This document shows, one piece after another, positions 17,217 through 25,036 of a stretch of 58,730 bases of DNA (position 1 is its first letter; the number at the start of each line of letters is the position of its first letter). Where the stretch lies: assembly GCF_000463115.2 (NCBI RefSeq), contig NZ_AWFX01000039.1:1-58730 (forward strand), written 5' to 3'. The translations under genes were made by a program, and so were the position numbers. Source of the stretch: Franconibacter helveticus LMG 23732. GTDB taxonomy: Bacteria; Pseudomonadota; Gammaproteobacteria; Enterobacterales; Enterobacteriaceae. Below the pieces are notes generated by a model that searched no databases, was not told the DNA's origin, and saw only the letters and a program-made list of their open reading frames with translations.

Positions 17217-17243
17217 GTATCGGCACCTTAAATTCGAACTTTA
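17217..17243 (-). promoter_or_regulatory. Sigma-28 promoter of fliC
   Basis: The minus strand reads TAAAGTTC, 11 bases, then GCCGATAC, a near-perfect match to the FliA consensus (TAAAGTTT-N11-GCCGATAA). It lies about 70 bases upstream of the fliC start codon. Confidence 0.93.
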
Positions 17244-17336
17244 GAAAATTTTGTACTTCCCACGACTTTTTTTTCCAGGGCGAAATAGCCTCTCTATTAG
17301 CCACTATTCGGTCCATTAACTGAATAAATAAACCTC

Positions 17337-17363
17337 TAAACTTTGTTCTTCTGTTGCCGATAC
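17337..17363 (+). promoter_or_regulatory. Sigma-28 promoter of fliDST
   Basis: The plus strand reads TAAACTTT, 11 bases (17345-17355), then GCCGATAC, matching the FliA consensus. It is about 37 bases upstream of the fliD start, divergent from the fliC promoter 93 bases away. Confidence 0.93.
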
Positions 17364-17400
17364 CGTGCTTAACCACTATTTGCATAAAAAGGGATCACGC

Positions 17401-18813
17401 ATGGCTGCTTTTACTTCTTTAGGCGTGGGTTCAAACCTGCCGCTGAGTACGTTGCTGACTAACCTGGAAACCGCTGAGAAAGGTCGTTTGACCCCGATTT
17501 CAACCCAGCAGAGTAGCTTCTCGGCCAAGCTTACGGCCTATGGCACACTGAAAAGCTCACTTGAAAAGTTCCAGACAGCCAATACGGCATTAAATGACGC
17601 TTCCTTATTTAAAAGCACGACGGCGACCAGCAACAGCACAGACTTAACCGTCAGCACCACCGCAGGCGCAGCGGCAGGCACCTATAAGATTAATGTGACC
17701 CAGCTGGCGCAAGCGCAATCGGTACGCACGACGGCAACCGTGACCGATTCAAAAGCGGCGCAAGGCAACAGCAACGAAGAACGCACGCTGGTAATCAAGC
17801 AGGACGGTAAAGAAAAGCCGTTAGAAATTAAGCTGACGAAAGACCAGACCTCGCTTGAAGGCATTCGCGATGCTATCAACAACGCCAACGGCGGCGTTTC
17901 AGCCAGTATTGTTAAGCTCAAAGATAATGATTTCCAGCTGGTGCTGACCTCCAGCGAAACCGGCACCGCCAATAAAATGAGCATCTCGGTTTCGGGAGAC
18001 GACACGCTCAATCAGTTCATCAGCTTCAATAATCCGGATGTGACCGGCAGCGGCGTGGAACAAATTGTCGAGGCGAAAGACGCAGAGTTAAGCGTTAACG
18101 GCATTAATATCGTTCGCAGCAGCAACACCATTACCGATGCGCCGCAGGGCGTGACGCTCAATCTTTCTAAAGTCGTCAGCGACGTCACCGTTACTGTCAG
18201 CAAGAGCAACGACAAAGCGACAAGCGCGATTAAAACCTGGGTCGATGCTTATAACTCGCTGGTCGATACCATTGGTTCGCTGACCAAGTACACCTCCGTC
18301 GATGCCGGTACGGACGCGCAAGACACCAGCAACGGCGCCCTGCTTGGCGACAGCGCGGTACGCACGATCCAGACAGGCATTCGCGCGCAGTTCACGGATG
18401 TAGGCAACGGCGGCAGTTTCCAGACCCTGACGCAGATAGGCATCACTCAGGATGCTTCTACAGGCAAGCTGAAAATCGATGACGCCAAATTAAAAACGGC
18501 GCTTACCGATAAGTCAGTTGATGTACAGCAACTGCTGGTTGGCGATGGCAAAACCACAGGCATCACCACCAAAGTCGCTACACAGGTAAAAGGCTACCTC
18601 GCGGATGACGGCATTATTGACAGCGCGCAGGACAGTATCAACTCGACGCTGAAGAAACTGACGAAGCAATATCTCTCAGTAAGCCAGAGTATTGATGACA
18701 CCATGGCCCGCTATAAAGCGCAATTTACGCAGCTCGACACCATGATGAGCCAGTTAAACAACACCAGTTCTTACCTGTCTCAGCAGTTTGAATCGATGAG
18801 CAGCAGTTCGTAA
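17401..18813 (+). CDS. fliD: Flagellar filament cap protein
   Basis: FliD (HAP2) caps the filament tip and folds incoming flagellin. I take the ATG at 17401 (MAAFTSLGVGSNLPLSTLL) because it matches FliD N-termini and has GGGATCACGC upstream. That gives 470 residues. Coiled N- and C-terminal regions are evident (the C-terminus has TQLDTMMSQLNNTSSYLSQQ, typical of FliD). It begins the fliD-fliS-fliT operon under the sigma-28 promoter. Confidence 0.96.
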   Translation: MAAFTSLGVGSNLPLSTLLTNLETAEKGRLTPISTQQSSFSAKLTAYGTLKSSLEKFQTANTALNDASLFKSTTATSNSTDLTVSTTAGAAAGTYKINVTQLAQAQSVRTTATVTDSKAAQGNSNEERTLVIKQDGKEKPLEIKLTKDQTSLEGIRDAINNANGGVSASIVKLKDNDFQLVLTSSETGTANKMSISVSGDDTLNQFISFNNPDVTGSGVEQIVEAKDAELSVNGINIVRSSNTITDAPQGVTLNLSKVVSDVTVTVSKSNDKATSAIKTWVDAYNSLVDTIGSLTKYTSVDAGTDAQDTSNGALLGDSAVRTIQTGIRAQFTDVGNGGSFQTLTQIGITQDASTGKLKIDDAKLKTALTDKSVDVQQLLVGDGKTTGITTKVATQVKGYLADDGIIDSAQDSINSTLKKLTKQYLSVSQSIDDTMARYKAQFTQLDTMMSQLNNTSSYLSQQFESMSSSS

Positions 18814-18828
18814 TGATAAGAGGTTGAT

Positions 18829-19236
18829 ATGTATACCGCGAGCGGTACAAAAGCGTATGCTCAAATCGGCGTGGAGAGCGCCGTCATGAGCGCAAGTCCC
18901 CATCAGTTGATAACCCTGTTATTTGACGGCGCGATGAGCGCGCTGGTGCGCGCGCGTCTGTTTATGCAACAGGGCGAAACCGTTGCTAAAGGCGAAGCGC
19001 TCAGTAAAGCGATTAACATTATCGATAACGGACTCAAGGCGGGGCTGGATCAGGAGAAAGGCGGGGAGATCGCAGATAACCTTTCTTCTCTGTACGATTA
19101 CATGATTCGGCGCTTATTGCAGGCGAATTTGCGTAACGATACCCAGGCGATCGAGGAAGTGGAACACTTGCTCACCAATATTGCAGAAGCCTGGAAGCAA
19201 ATCTCTCCAAACCACACCGCGCAGGAGTCCATTTGA
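18829..19236 (+). CDS. fliS: Flagellin export chaperone FliS
   Basis: FliS binds the C-terminus of flagellin and prevents premature polymerisation before export. The 135-residue helical protein has family features [20 protein letters not shown] and [14 protein letters not shown]. It is 15 bases downstream of fliD and overlaps fliT by four bases (ATGA). Confidence 0.96.
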   Translation: MYTASGTKAYAQIGVESAVMSASPHQLITLLFDGAMSALVRARLFMQQGETVAKGEALSKAINIIDNGLKAGLDQEKGGEIADNLSSLYDYMIRRLLQANLRNDTQAIEEVEHLLTNIAEAWKQISPNHTAQESI

Positions 19237-19604
19237 TGTCGCCTTATGTGGAGTTTATTAACCGCTGGCAACAGATTGCGTTGCTCAGCCAGTCGCTGCT
19301 TGAACTTGCACAGCGAGGTGAATGGGATCTTTTACTGGAACAGGAAGTTGTCTACCTCCAGAGTGTCGAAACTGTAATGGGATCCGAAACTCCACAAGGG
19401 TTGCCAAAAAATGTTCAGAGTCTGGTTGCGGGCTATCTCAGACAAACGCTGGATAATGAAGAGCAACTGAAGCTGTTGTTAAAAAAACGGCTTGATGAGC
19501 TCAGCTCCTTGATTGGGCAATCATCCCGTCAGCAATCGCTTAACCATACCTATGGCCGGCTCTCTGGTATGCTTTTAGTGCCAGGGGCGCCTTCAGGACA
19601 ATGA
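19233..19604 (+). CDS. fliT: FliT, FliD export chaperone and FlhDC inhibitor
   Basis: FliT is the chaperone of FliD and, when free, inhibits FlhD4C2. The 123-residue helical protein fits the family in length and content ([20 protein letters not shown]). It is translationally coupled to fliS. In E. coli amyA follows; here only an intergenic stretch follows. Confidence 0.93.
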   Translation: MMSPYVEFINRWQQIALLSQSLLELAQRGEWDLLLEQEVVYLQSVETVMGSETPQGLPKNVQSLVAGYLRQTLDNEEQLKLLLKKRLDELSSLIGQSSRQQSLNHTYGRLSGMLLVPGAPSGQ

Positions 19605-19897
19605 CCGCCTTCCTCCATGCTCCGAACGGTGTTGACAGCCTGCCGGAGCATAGAGGCAATAAAGCTCGCCGGCTTTCCTGCTGCGACGAAAATCCCGAAA
19701 AAAGGAACAGGCGTTCCCCTTATGCTTCGTCATTAACAACGCTCCGACGCCGTTAATCGCCTCGTCGGCTGGCGAAGGGAGTAATAACACCCTGCACGTC
19801 GAGCGCGCTCGCCGACACGCCCTCTCAAAACGACCGCAACAAACGCGGGCTGGCTTACCATTTATTGCGCCAGGAGTGCGTCAGATAAACAGCCGCA
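19605..19897. other. fliT-yedD intergenic region, amyA absent
   Basis: These 293 bases hold no gene I can support. A hairpin at 19617-19651 (ATGCTCCG ... CGGAGCAT) could end the fliDST transcript. In E. coli the cytoplasmic alpha-amylase gene amyA lies here; no amylase-like remnant is apparent by eye. Confidence 0.6.
19617..19651 (+). terminator. Possible fliDST terminator hairpin
   Basis: An 8-bp stem, ATGCTCCG with CGGAGCAT, begins 13 bases after the fliT stop. The loop is about 19 bases and no clear U-tract follows, so the call is tentative. Confidence 0.4.
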
Positions 19898-20311
19898 TTA
19901 AGGCAGCGGCGTGGCAAGCGGGCTTTTCGCCAGCACCTCCGCGCATTCCGCAGTCGGGCGCGCCACGCGTTTAAGCGTCATGCCTGCGTATTCCAGCGTA
20001 TCGCCTGCCCGCTCAAGGTCATAAACTTCCTGTTTTACCGTCACGTTGTAGAGGTCGCCGCCCCGCTGCATCAGCTTGCCGGGCAGCGCAATAACGCGTT
20101 GCCACTGGCGGCAATCCAGCGTATCGCCCTGTGCGGTGACCACCAGGCTTGCTATCGCCTGCGGGCTTACCAGTTCGCTTTGCGGCCCCTGGCTCTGCCA
20201 GTATCCCGCAAGCCCAGCGGGCGCGGGCGCTTTAACAACCTCATTATAATCACTCACCTGCACACAACCCGATAAAGCCAGCCATGCGGTTAACAGCATC
20301 AATTTTTTCAT
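19898..20311 (-). CDS. yedD: Lipoprotein YedD
   Basis: This 137-residue predicted lipoprotein has a lipobox in AWLALSGC, so the mature protein starts at Cys16. It matches enterobacterial YedD in position (beside yedE) and length. A second cysteine pair (LDCRQW and AECAEV) could form a disulfide in the periplasm. Function is unknown. It is transcribed divergently from yedE; the 205-base gap between them should hold both promoters. Confidence 0.9.
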   Translation of the reverse strand: MKKLMLLTAWLALSGCVQVSDYNEVVKAPAPAGLAGYWQSQGPQSELVSPQAIASLVVTAQGDTLDCRQWQRVIALPGKLMQRGGDLYNVTVKQEVYDLERAGDTLEYAGMTLKRVARPTAECAEVLAKSPLATPLP

Positions 20312-20516
20312 TCGTTTTTCCTCCCTGCGAAGAAAAAGGAGTGTGGCATTAAAGCCGTAAGCTCGCCAGCATTACTCCGGAGCGCCGCAAAAATTGATCG
20401 AGACGAAGTTTTCGCTTTTTTTCGCTGGGCATCGCGCTTGCGGGGAGTACTATCTCGACTCCTTGCGCCCGCCCGGGCGCGTTTTAGTTCCGTCTGAGTT
20501 CAGAGGCTAAAGTTTC

Positions 20517-21731
20517 ATGTCATGGCAATACTTTAAACAACACTATCTCATTACGTTCTGGTCTCCTTTTCCCGCCGTTATCGCAGCAGGTATTCTTTCC
20601 ACTTATTATTTCGGTCTCACCGGCACCTTCTGGGCCGTGACCGGCGAATTTACCCGCTGGGGCGGACAGCTGTTGCAACTGATGGGCGTACAGGCGCAGA
20701 CGTGGGGATACTTTAAGCTTATCCACCTTGAGGGAACGCCCCTCACCCGCATCGACGGGCGGATGATTATCGGCATGTTCGCTGGCTGTTTCGCCGCCGC
20801 GCTCTGGGCGAACAACGTGAAGCTGCGCCTGCCGCAGCATCGTATCCGTATTATCCAGGCGGTAGCCGGCGGCATTATTGCAGGCTTTGGCGCCCGTCTT
20901 GCCATGGGGTGTAACCTGGCGGCCTTTTTCACCGGCATTCCGCAGTTCTCTCTCCACGCCTGGTTTTTCGCTATTGCTACCGCCATCGGCTCCTGGGCGG
21001 GCGCCCGCTTTACGCTGCTGCCGATGTTCCGTATTCCGGTGAAGCTGCAAAAGGTCTCCAGCGCCTCGCCGCTCACCCAGAATCTTGCGCAGGCGCGCCG
21101 CCGTTTTCGTCTCGGCATGCTGGTGTTTATCGGCGCCGTTGGCTGGGCGCTGCTTACCGCCATGCAGATGCCGAAACTGGGGCTGGCGATGCTTTTTGGG
21201 GTTGGTTTTGGGCTGCTGATTGAACGCGCGCAAATCTGCTTTACCTCGGCGTTTCGCGATATGTGGATAACCGGGCGCACCCATATGGCGAAGGCGATTA
21301 TCTTCGGCATGGCGGCGAGCGCCATCGGCATCTTTAGCTATGTGCAGCTTGGCGCGGAGCCGAAGATCATGTGGGCCGGGCCTAACGCCGCGATCGGCGG
21401 GCTGCTTTTCGGCTTCGGCATCGTGCTGGCGGGCGGCTGCGAAACCGGCTGGATGTACCGCGCCGTGGAAGGCCAGGTGCATTACTGGTGGGTGGGCCTT
21501 GGCAACGTCATTGGCTCCACGCTTCTGGCTTATTTCTGGGACGATATCTCCCCGGCGCTTGCCACCCGCTGGGATAAGGTGAATCTGCTTACCGCTTTCG
21601 GCCCGCTCGGCGGCCTGCTGGTCACCTACCTGTTGCTGCTCGCCGCGCTGCTTTTTGTGATCGTCTGGGAAAAACGCTTTTTCCGCGCGGCCCGTACTGT
21701 CGCTTCGCAACCTGTTAAGGAGAGCGTATGA
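20517..21731 (+). CDS. yedE: YedE/TsuA-type membrane transporter
   Basis: This 404-residue polytopic membrane protein of the YeeE/YedE family carries sulfur- or selenium-containing ions across the inner membrane. It has the duplicated family signature: ARLAMGCNLAAFFTGIP in the first half and GIVLAGGCETGWMYRAVEGQ in the second, each with a conserved cysteine. Its stop overlaps the start of yedF (ATGA). Members paired with YedF have been linked to selenium metabolism; the substrate here is not shown by the sequence. Confidence 0.93.
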   Translation: MSWQYFKQHYLITFWSPFPAVIAAGILSTYYFGLTGTFWAVTGEFTRWGGQLLQLMGVQAQTWGYFKLIHLEGTPLTRIDGRMIIGMFAGCFAAALWANNVKLRLPQHRIRIIQAVAGGIIAGFGARLAMGCNLAAFFTGIPQFSLHAWFFAIATAIGSWAGARFTLLPMFRIPVKLQKVSSASPLTQNLAQARRRFRLGMLVFIGAVGWALLTAMQMPKLGLAMLFGVGFGLLIERAQICFTSAFRDMWITGRTHMAKAIIFGMAASAIGIFSYVQLGAEPKIMWAGPNAAIGGLLFGFGIVLAGGCETGWMYRAVEGQVHYWWVGLGNVIGSTLLAYFWDDISPALATRWDKVNLLTAFGPLGGLLVTYLLLLAALLFVIVWEKRFFRAARTVASQPVKESV

Positions 21732-21961
21732 AAAATTGGGTTCCTGATTACCGGCTCGATATGGTCGGCGAGCCGTGTCCTTACCCGGCGGTCGCTACCC
21801 TTGAAGCCATGCCGCAGCTCAGGAAAGGGGAAATTCTTGAAGTCGTGAGCGATTGCCCCCAGTCGATCAACAACATTCCGCTTGATGCCCGCAACCACGG
21901 CTATACGGTGCTGGATATTCAGCAAGACGGGCCAACCATCCGCTACCTGATCCAGCGTTAA
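21728..21961 (+). CDS. yedF: TusA-family sulfurtransferase-like protein YedF
   Basis: This 77-residue TusA-fold protein carries the CPxP motif in GEPCPYPAVATLEAM, where the cysteine would carry a persulfide or selenide. It is coupled to yedE by a four-base overlap, so it probably accepts the sulfur or selenium that YedE imports. Confidence 0.95.
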   Translation: MKNWVPDYRLDMVGEPCPYPAVATLEAMPQLRKGEILEVVSDCPQSINNIPLDARNHGYTVLDIQQDGPTIRYLIQR

Positions 21962-22043
21962 CGCCCTCCCGGCCCTGCTTCGCGCAGGGCCACGCATTTT
22001 GTGCCCTATACTTAATCATTATTTCTGCTTTAAGGAGACGGCC

Positions 22044-22730
22044 ATGTGCGGACGATTCGCGCAAACGCGAAGCCGGGAAGAATACCTTGCCCCTTTCACC
22101 GAGAATTTTGAACGTGATATTCCCTGGGACCCGGAGCCGCTCGCCCACTACAACGTTGCCCCGCGCAGCCGCGTTTTGCTGCTCAGCATGGATGAAAACG
22201 ATACGCTGCATTTAGATCCCGTGGTCTGGGGTTACGCCCCGGAGTGGTGGCATAAAGCGCCGCTGATTAACGCCCGCGTGGAAACCGCCTCGCAAAGCCG
22301 GATGTTTAAACCGCTGTGGCAGAACGGCCGGGCCATTGTTTTCGCTGATGGCTGGTATGAATGGCAGCGTGTGGGCGATAAAAAGCAGCCCTACTTTATC
22401 TATCGCGAGGATAAAGCGCCGCTCTGTTTCGCTGCGATTGGCAAAACGCCGTTTGACGCCAACAGTGAAGCCGAAGGGTTTGTCATCGTCACCGCTGCCG
22501 CAGATGCAGGGCTGGTGGATATCCACGATCGTCGTCCGCTGGTGTTAACGCCCGAAGCGGCCCTTGCCTGGCTGCACCCCGACACATCCGCTAAGCGGGC
22601 GGATGAGCTTGCCCATGAAGGCGCGCTGCCTGCCGACGCTTTCGCCTGGCATCCGGTAACAAGAGCGGTGGGGAATGTAAAAAACCAGGGGCCTGAATTA
22701 GTGGAGCCGGTAGATAAACCCCATTCTTAG
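22044..22730 (+). CDS. yedK: SRAP/HMCES-family abasic-site DNA-protein crosslink protein YedK
   Basis: YedK forms a thiazolidine crosslink with abasic sites in single-stranded DNA, shielding them from cleavage. The start at 22044 (AAGGAGACGGCC upstream) gives the required Met-Cys N-terminus MCGRFAQ; the cysteine becomes residue 1 after Met removal. Other active-site segments are LINARVETA (asparagine), FADGWYEWQ (glutamate) and VDIHDRRPLVL (histidine). The length is 228 residues, close to E. coli YedK. Confidence 0.96.
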   Translation: MCGRFAQTRSREEYLAPFTENFERDIPWDPEPLAHYNVAPRSRVLLLSMDENDTLHLDPVVWGYAPEWWHKAPLINARVETASQSRMFKPLWQNGRAIVFADGWYEWQRVGDKKQPYFIYREDKAPLCFAAIGKTPFDANSEAEGFVIVTAAADAGLVDIHDRRPLVLTPEAALAWLHPDTSAKRADELAHEGALPADAFAWHPVTRAVGNVKNQGPELVEPVDKPHS

Positions 22731-22928
22731 GTTTTTTTCTGCGGGCGGCCGCTTATATTTACTTATTGATATGTAAAAGGTTAGCGGCGGCCAACTCCTT
22801 TAGATCGTGAATAAGGGCATAGCCTTAATCTGTATTTCATTTTTCGCGCTTTGCTTTTTACCGCCCTTCGCTACGCTATTACTATCCTGGTTCCTCTGCA
22901 CGCCTTAGAGCCTGTAAGCGAGAAAAAA

Positions 22929-24125
22929 ATGTACGCTCTTGCAGCTTATCTGCTGTTTATGGCTGCCGCTCTGTTGCCGTTCTGGCTGGCCTCTTATAAA
23001 AAATCCACTTTACTGGCTGATTCAGAATATCGCGATCCGGGTTCTAACCATATTAATGCGCTGCGAGGCCTTGCGGCGTTGCTGGTAGCGCTACACCATT
23101 CGGTCTTTGCTTATAACTATTATCATCAGGGAAGCTGGTCGCTGAGCGAAGGGAATCATTTCTTTTCAACAGAGAATGACTACCCGTTAATTTTGCTGGC
23201 CTCATTTGGCTATGTGCCGGTCATGCTTTTTTTTATGATAACAGGTTATCTTTTCGGTAATCACGGCATTAAAAATAACGGCATCAACATTCCGCTTTTT
23301 TATTACAAGCGGTTTGCCCGCATCGTTCCGCAATACCTTTTTGTCCTGGTGGCGGTGCTCTTTGTTTCCTTTGCCATGGGGCTTAAGCCGTCGACAACGC
23401 TTGCGGAGATCCTGCGTTTTATCGTCTCCTGGCTAACGTTTGGTTTTGTGGAGCCGGTGTCGTTCACCCCTGTTTATCGGGGTTCGCTGATTGTCGCCGG
23501 CGTTATCTGGACGCTGGCTTATGAGTGGATGTTTTACCTCGCCTTCCCGGCCATCATTGCTTTTATTTGTCTTTTTCGAAATAAAGTCGCCTGCCTGGCT
23601 GTGGCGATTATAACGATAGCCGCCGTTTGTAAGCTAGGTATCATTAACGAGAAAAACGCTACGCTTGCGCTCTGTTTTGGCTTTGGCATTCTGGCCGCGC
23701 TGCTGCATGAATATTACCCGGCGCTAAAAAGGGTGCTGGTGAACAAGCTCTTTGTCTTATTCGCCATCGCTTCGCTGGTGATTATGGTCTGGGGATTGAA
23801 ATATAAGGCCTACAGTATTTACAGCGCGCCGATGCTGTTTCCGCTTTTTATTTCGGTCGCTTCCGGCGCGTCGCTACTGGGCTTATTAACGTTTATGCCG
23901 TTAAGACTGGCAGGCACCGCCAGCTACAGCATCTATTTGCTGCATGGCGTTGTCTATGCCTGCATTTTTACCTGGACGCATCTGAGCTTTATACCGGGCG
24001 TAATCATCAGCCTGCTGATTACCGCATCCGTCAGCATGCTGACTTACCGGTGGGTCGAGCGCCCCTTTATTAAACAGAGTAAAAAAGCGGTTTATGCGTT
24101 TACGCCTGCAAATGCAAAAGAATGA
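22929..24125 (+). CDS. Membrane acyltransferase (acyltransferase 3 family)
   Basis: This is a 398-residue integral membrane protein with about ten hydrophobic segments. The family start NHINALRGLAALLVALHHSV contains the R-G and catalytic-type histidine of OafA/WecH-like O-acyltransferases; FYYKRFARIVPQY is a second family motif. Such enzymes acylate lipopolysaccharide O-antigen, capsule or other glycans. I place the start at the ATG at 22929 (GCGAGAAAAAA upstream); a longer TTG-initiated form is possible. It is the last host gene before the prophage. The target sugar is unknown. Confidence 0.88.
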   Translation: MYALAAYLLFMAAALLPFWLASYKKSTLLADSEYRDPGSNHINALRGLAALLVALHHSVFAYNYYHQGSWSLSEGNHFFSTENDYPLILLASFGYVPVMLFFMITGYLFGNHGIKNNGINIPLFYYKRFARIVPQYLFVLVAVLFVSFAMGLKPSTTLAEILRFIVSWLTFGFVEPVSFTPVYRGSLIVAGVIWTLAYEWMFYLAFPAIIAFICLFRNKVACLAVAIITIAAVCKLGIINEKNATLALCFGFGILAALLHEYYPALKRVLVNKLFVLFAIASLVIMVWGLKYKAYSIYSAPMLFPLFISVASGASLLGLLTFMPLRLAGTASYSIYLLHGVVYACIFTWTHLSFIPGVIISLLITASVSMLTYRWVERPFIKQSKKAVYAFTPANAKE

Positions 24126-24140
24126 GGAGTTTTACCCTTC

Positions 24141-24161
24141 AGCCAGCACGAAAAGCTGGCT
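24141..24161 (+). terminator. Hairpin after the acyltransferase gene
   Basis: AGCCAGC-ACGAAAA-GCTGGCT forms a 7-bp stem 16 bases after the stop codon, followed by GAATTAAAG. The lack of a U-tract makes it a weak terminator candidate. Confidence 0.5.
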
Positions 24162-24221
24162 GAATTAAAGCGGGGAAACTAGACCTGCATGTTCATAATA
24201 TGAAGATGCATTTTTTCTAAA

Positions 24222-24340
24222 CGTTATAGATCGTCCAAGAGCGCTTTACATAACAGTTTATTAGCCGTCACGAGAAAGCGTGGCGGTGTAGTTCGTTATA
24301 GTTCACGCATGTTTTTTTGCCCCATACATGCCCCATCAAA
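24222..24340. other. Left prophage end with candidate integrase sites
   Basis: There is no gene between the acyltransferase and the prophage UmuD-like gene. The stretch holds two copies of CGTTATAG (about 24222 and 24294) and two copies of GCCCCAT, at about 24320 and 24331, 11 bases apart. Spaced repeats of this kind are typical integrase arm-type sites near a lambdoid att. The prophage integrase and the other att copy must lie beyond the right edge, so the exact crossover cannot be fixed. Confidence 0.5.
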
Positions 24341-24713
24341 ACGGAGTGTCATCAAACTCCCCTCCCCGGGTATCGTTAATGACATACGTCACCACGCCAT
24401 AAACAACCCTCACCTCATCCTCTTCCGTTGGCAGCGGCCATGTGAAGTTTGGGTGGTCGATATCCTGCAAACAACGACGCGAGATAAGCTTAAGCCGCCT
24501 AAGCACTAACTCGCCTTCATATGCGCATACAACGATTGACCCGTCGCACGGCTTAACGCTCATGTCTACTACGAGCAGTGAGCCGTTAAGTATACCCGCC
24601 TTCCAGTATGTGTTACTGGCGCGGAGGAAATAGGTAGATGCCGGACTCCTGACGCAGAGCGCGTCGAGCGATATCTTTTGTTCGAGGTAATCGGTAGCCG
24701 GAGATGCGAACAT
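24336..24713 (-). CDS. UmuD-like S24-fold protein, catalytic dyad apparently lost
   Basis: This 125-residue protein resembles UmuD' and the phage HumD-type proteins: the start MFASPATDYLEQ, then FLRASNTYWKAGILNGSLLVVD, then DGSIVVCAYEGELVLRRL. In UmuD the nucleophilic serine lies in ASGDSM and the general base is the first lysine of VKKL. Here those positions read ASNTYW and LRRL, so neither residue is present. The start at 24713 has GGAGGCCTGTGAC upstream. It is downstream of a 79-residue gene in an operon with a LexA box. It may mimic UmuD' in polymerase V regulation; function not proven. Confidence 0.8.
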   Translation of the reverse strand: MFASPATDYLEQKISLDALCVRSPASTYFLRASNTYWKAGILNGSLLVVDMSVKPCDGSIVVCAYEGELVLRRLKLISRRCLQDIDHPNFTWPLPTEEDEVRVVYGVVTYVINDTRGGEFDDTPF

Positions 24714-24714
24714 G

Positions 24715-24954
24715 TCACAGGCCTCCGTTCGGATTGTAGAGAGTGAACGTCCTGTTCTCGCCCTCCTCCGTGGACACGTCTCTGAACGTGCTGACGGAAA
24801 GCTCAATCCACTTATTCGCCTCTTTCAGTGTCCAGTCCCAGTTATGTTTCTGCAACTCCCTCACAAACGCTTCCGTCGTCACAATCCGGCGGGCATCTGG
24901 TTTGAACTCAACTGCGGCTCTGAAGGCCGTTTCAATGTCATCTCTGCGCGGCAT
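24715..24954 (-). CDS. Small SOS-controlled prophage protein, function unknown
   Basis: This 79-residue protein begins MPRRDDIETAFRAAVEFKPD. Proteins of this type are common beside UmuD-like genes in enterobacterial prophages, but I know no function. It is predicted to be helical, with a tryptophan pair in QKHNWDWTLKEANKWI that suggests a small winged-helix or nucleic-acid-binding fold; that is a guess. The start at 24954 has GGGAGGGAAT upstream. It is the first gene after the LexA box and its stop lies one base before the UmuD-like start codon, so the two are coupled. Confidence 0.7.
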   Translation of the reverse strand: MPRRDDIETAFRAAVEFKPDARRIVTTEAFVRELQKHNWDWTLKEANKWIELSVSTFRDVSTEEGENRTFTLYNPNGGL

Positions 24955-24973
24955 ATTCCCTCCCAATAAATTA

Positions 24974-24993
24974 TACTGTTTTTATATACAGTA
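24974..24993 (-). promoter_or_regulatory. LexA box (SOS operator)
   Basis: The minus strand reads TACTGTATATAAAAACAGTA. The core CTGT-N8-ACAG is perfect and the flanks match the E. coli consensus. It lies 20 bases upstream of the start of the 79-residue gene, placing that gene and the UmuD-like gene under SOS control, apart from the Q-dependent late operon. Confidence 0.92.
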
Positions 24994-25036
24994 TTTTTAA
25001 ACAGGAGGGGGATCAAGACGAAGCGGCCTATCAATA

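Noticed and set aside
20520..21710. A 396-residue open frame on the minus strand through yedE
   Set aside because: It lies fully antisense to the well-supported yedE gene, has low-complexity composition (runs of A, R, H, G) and no ribosome site or family features. It is an effect of GC-rich codon positions.
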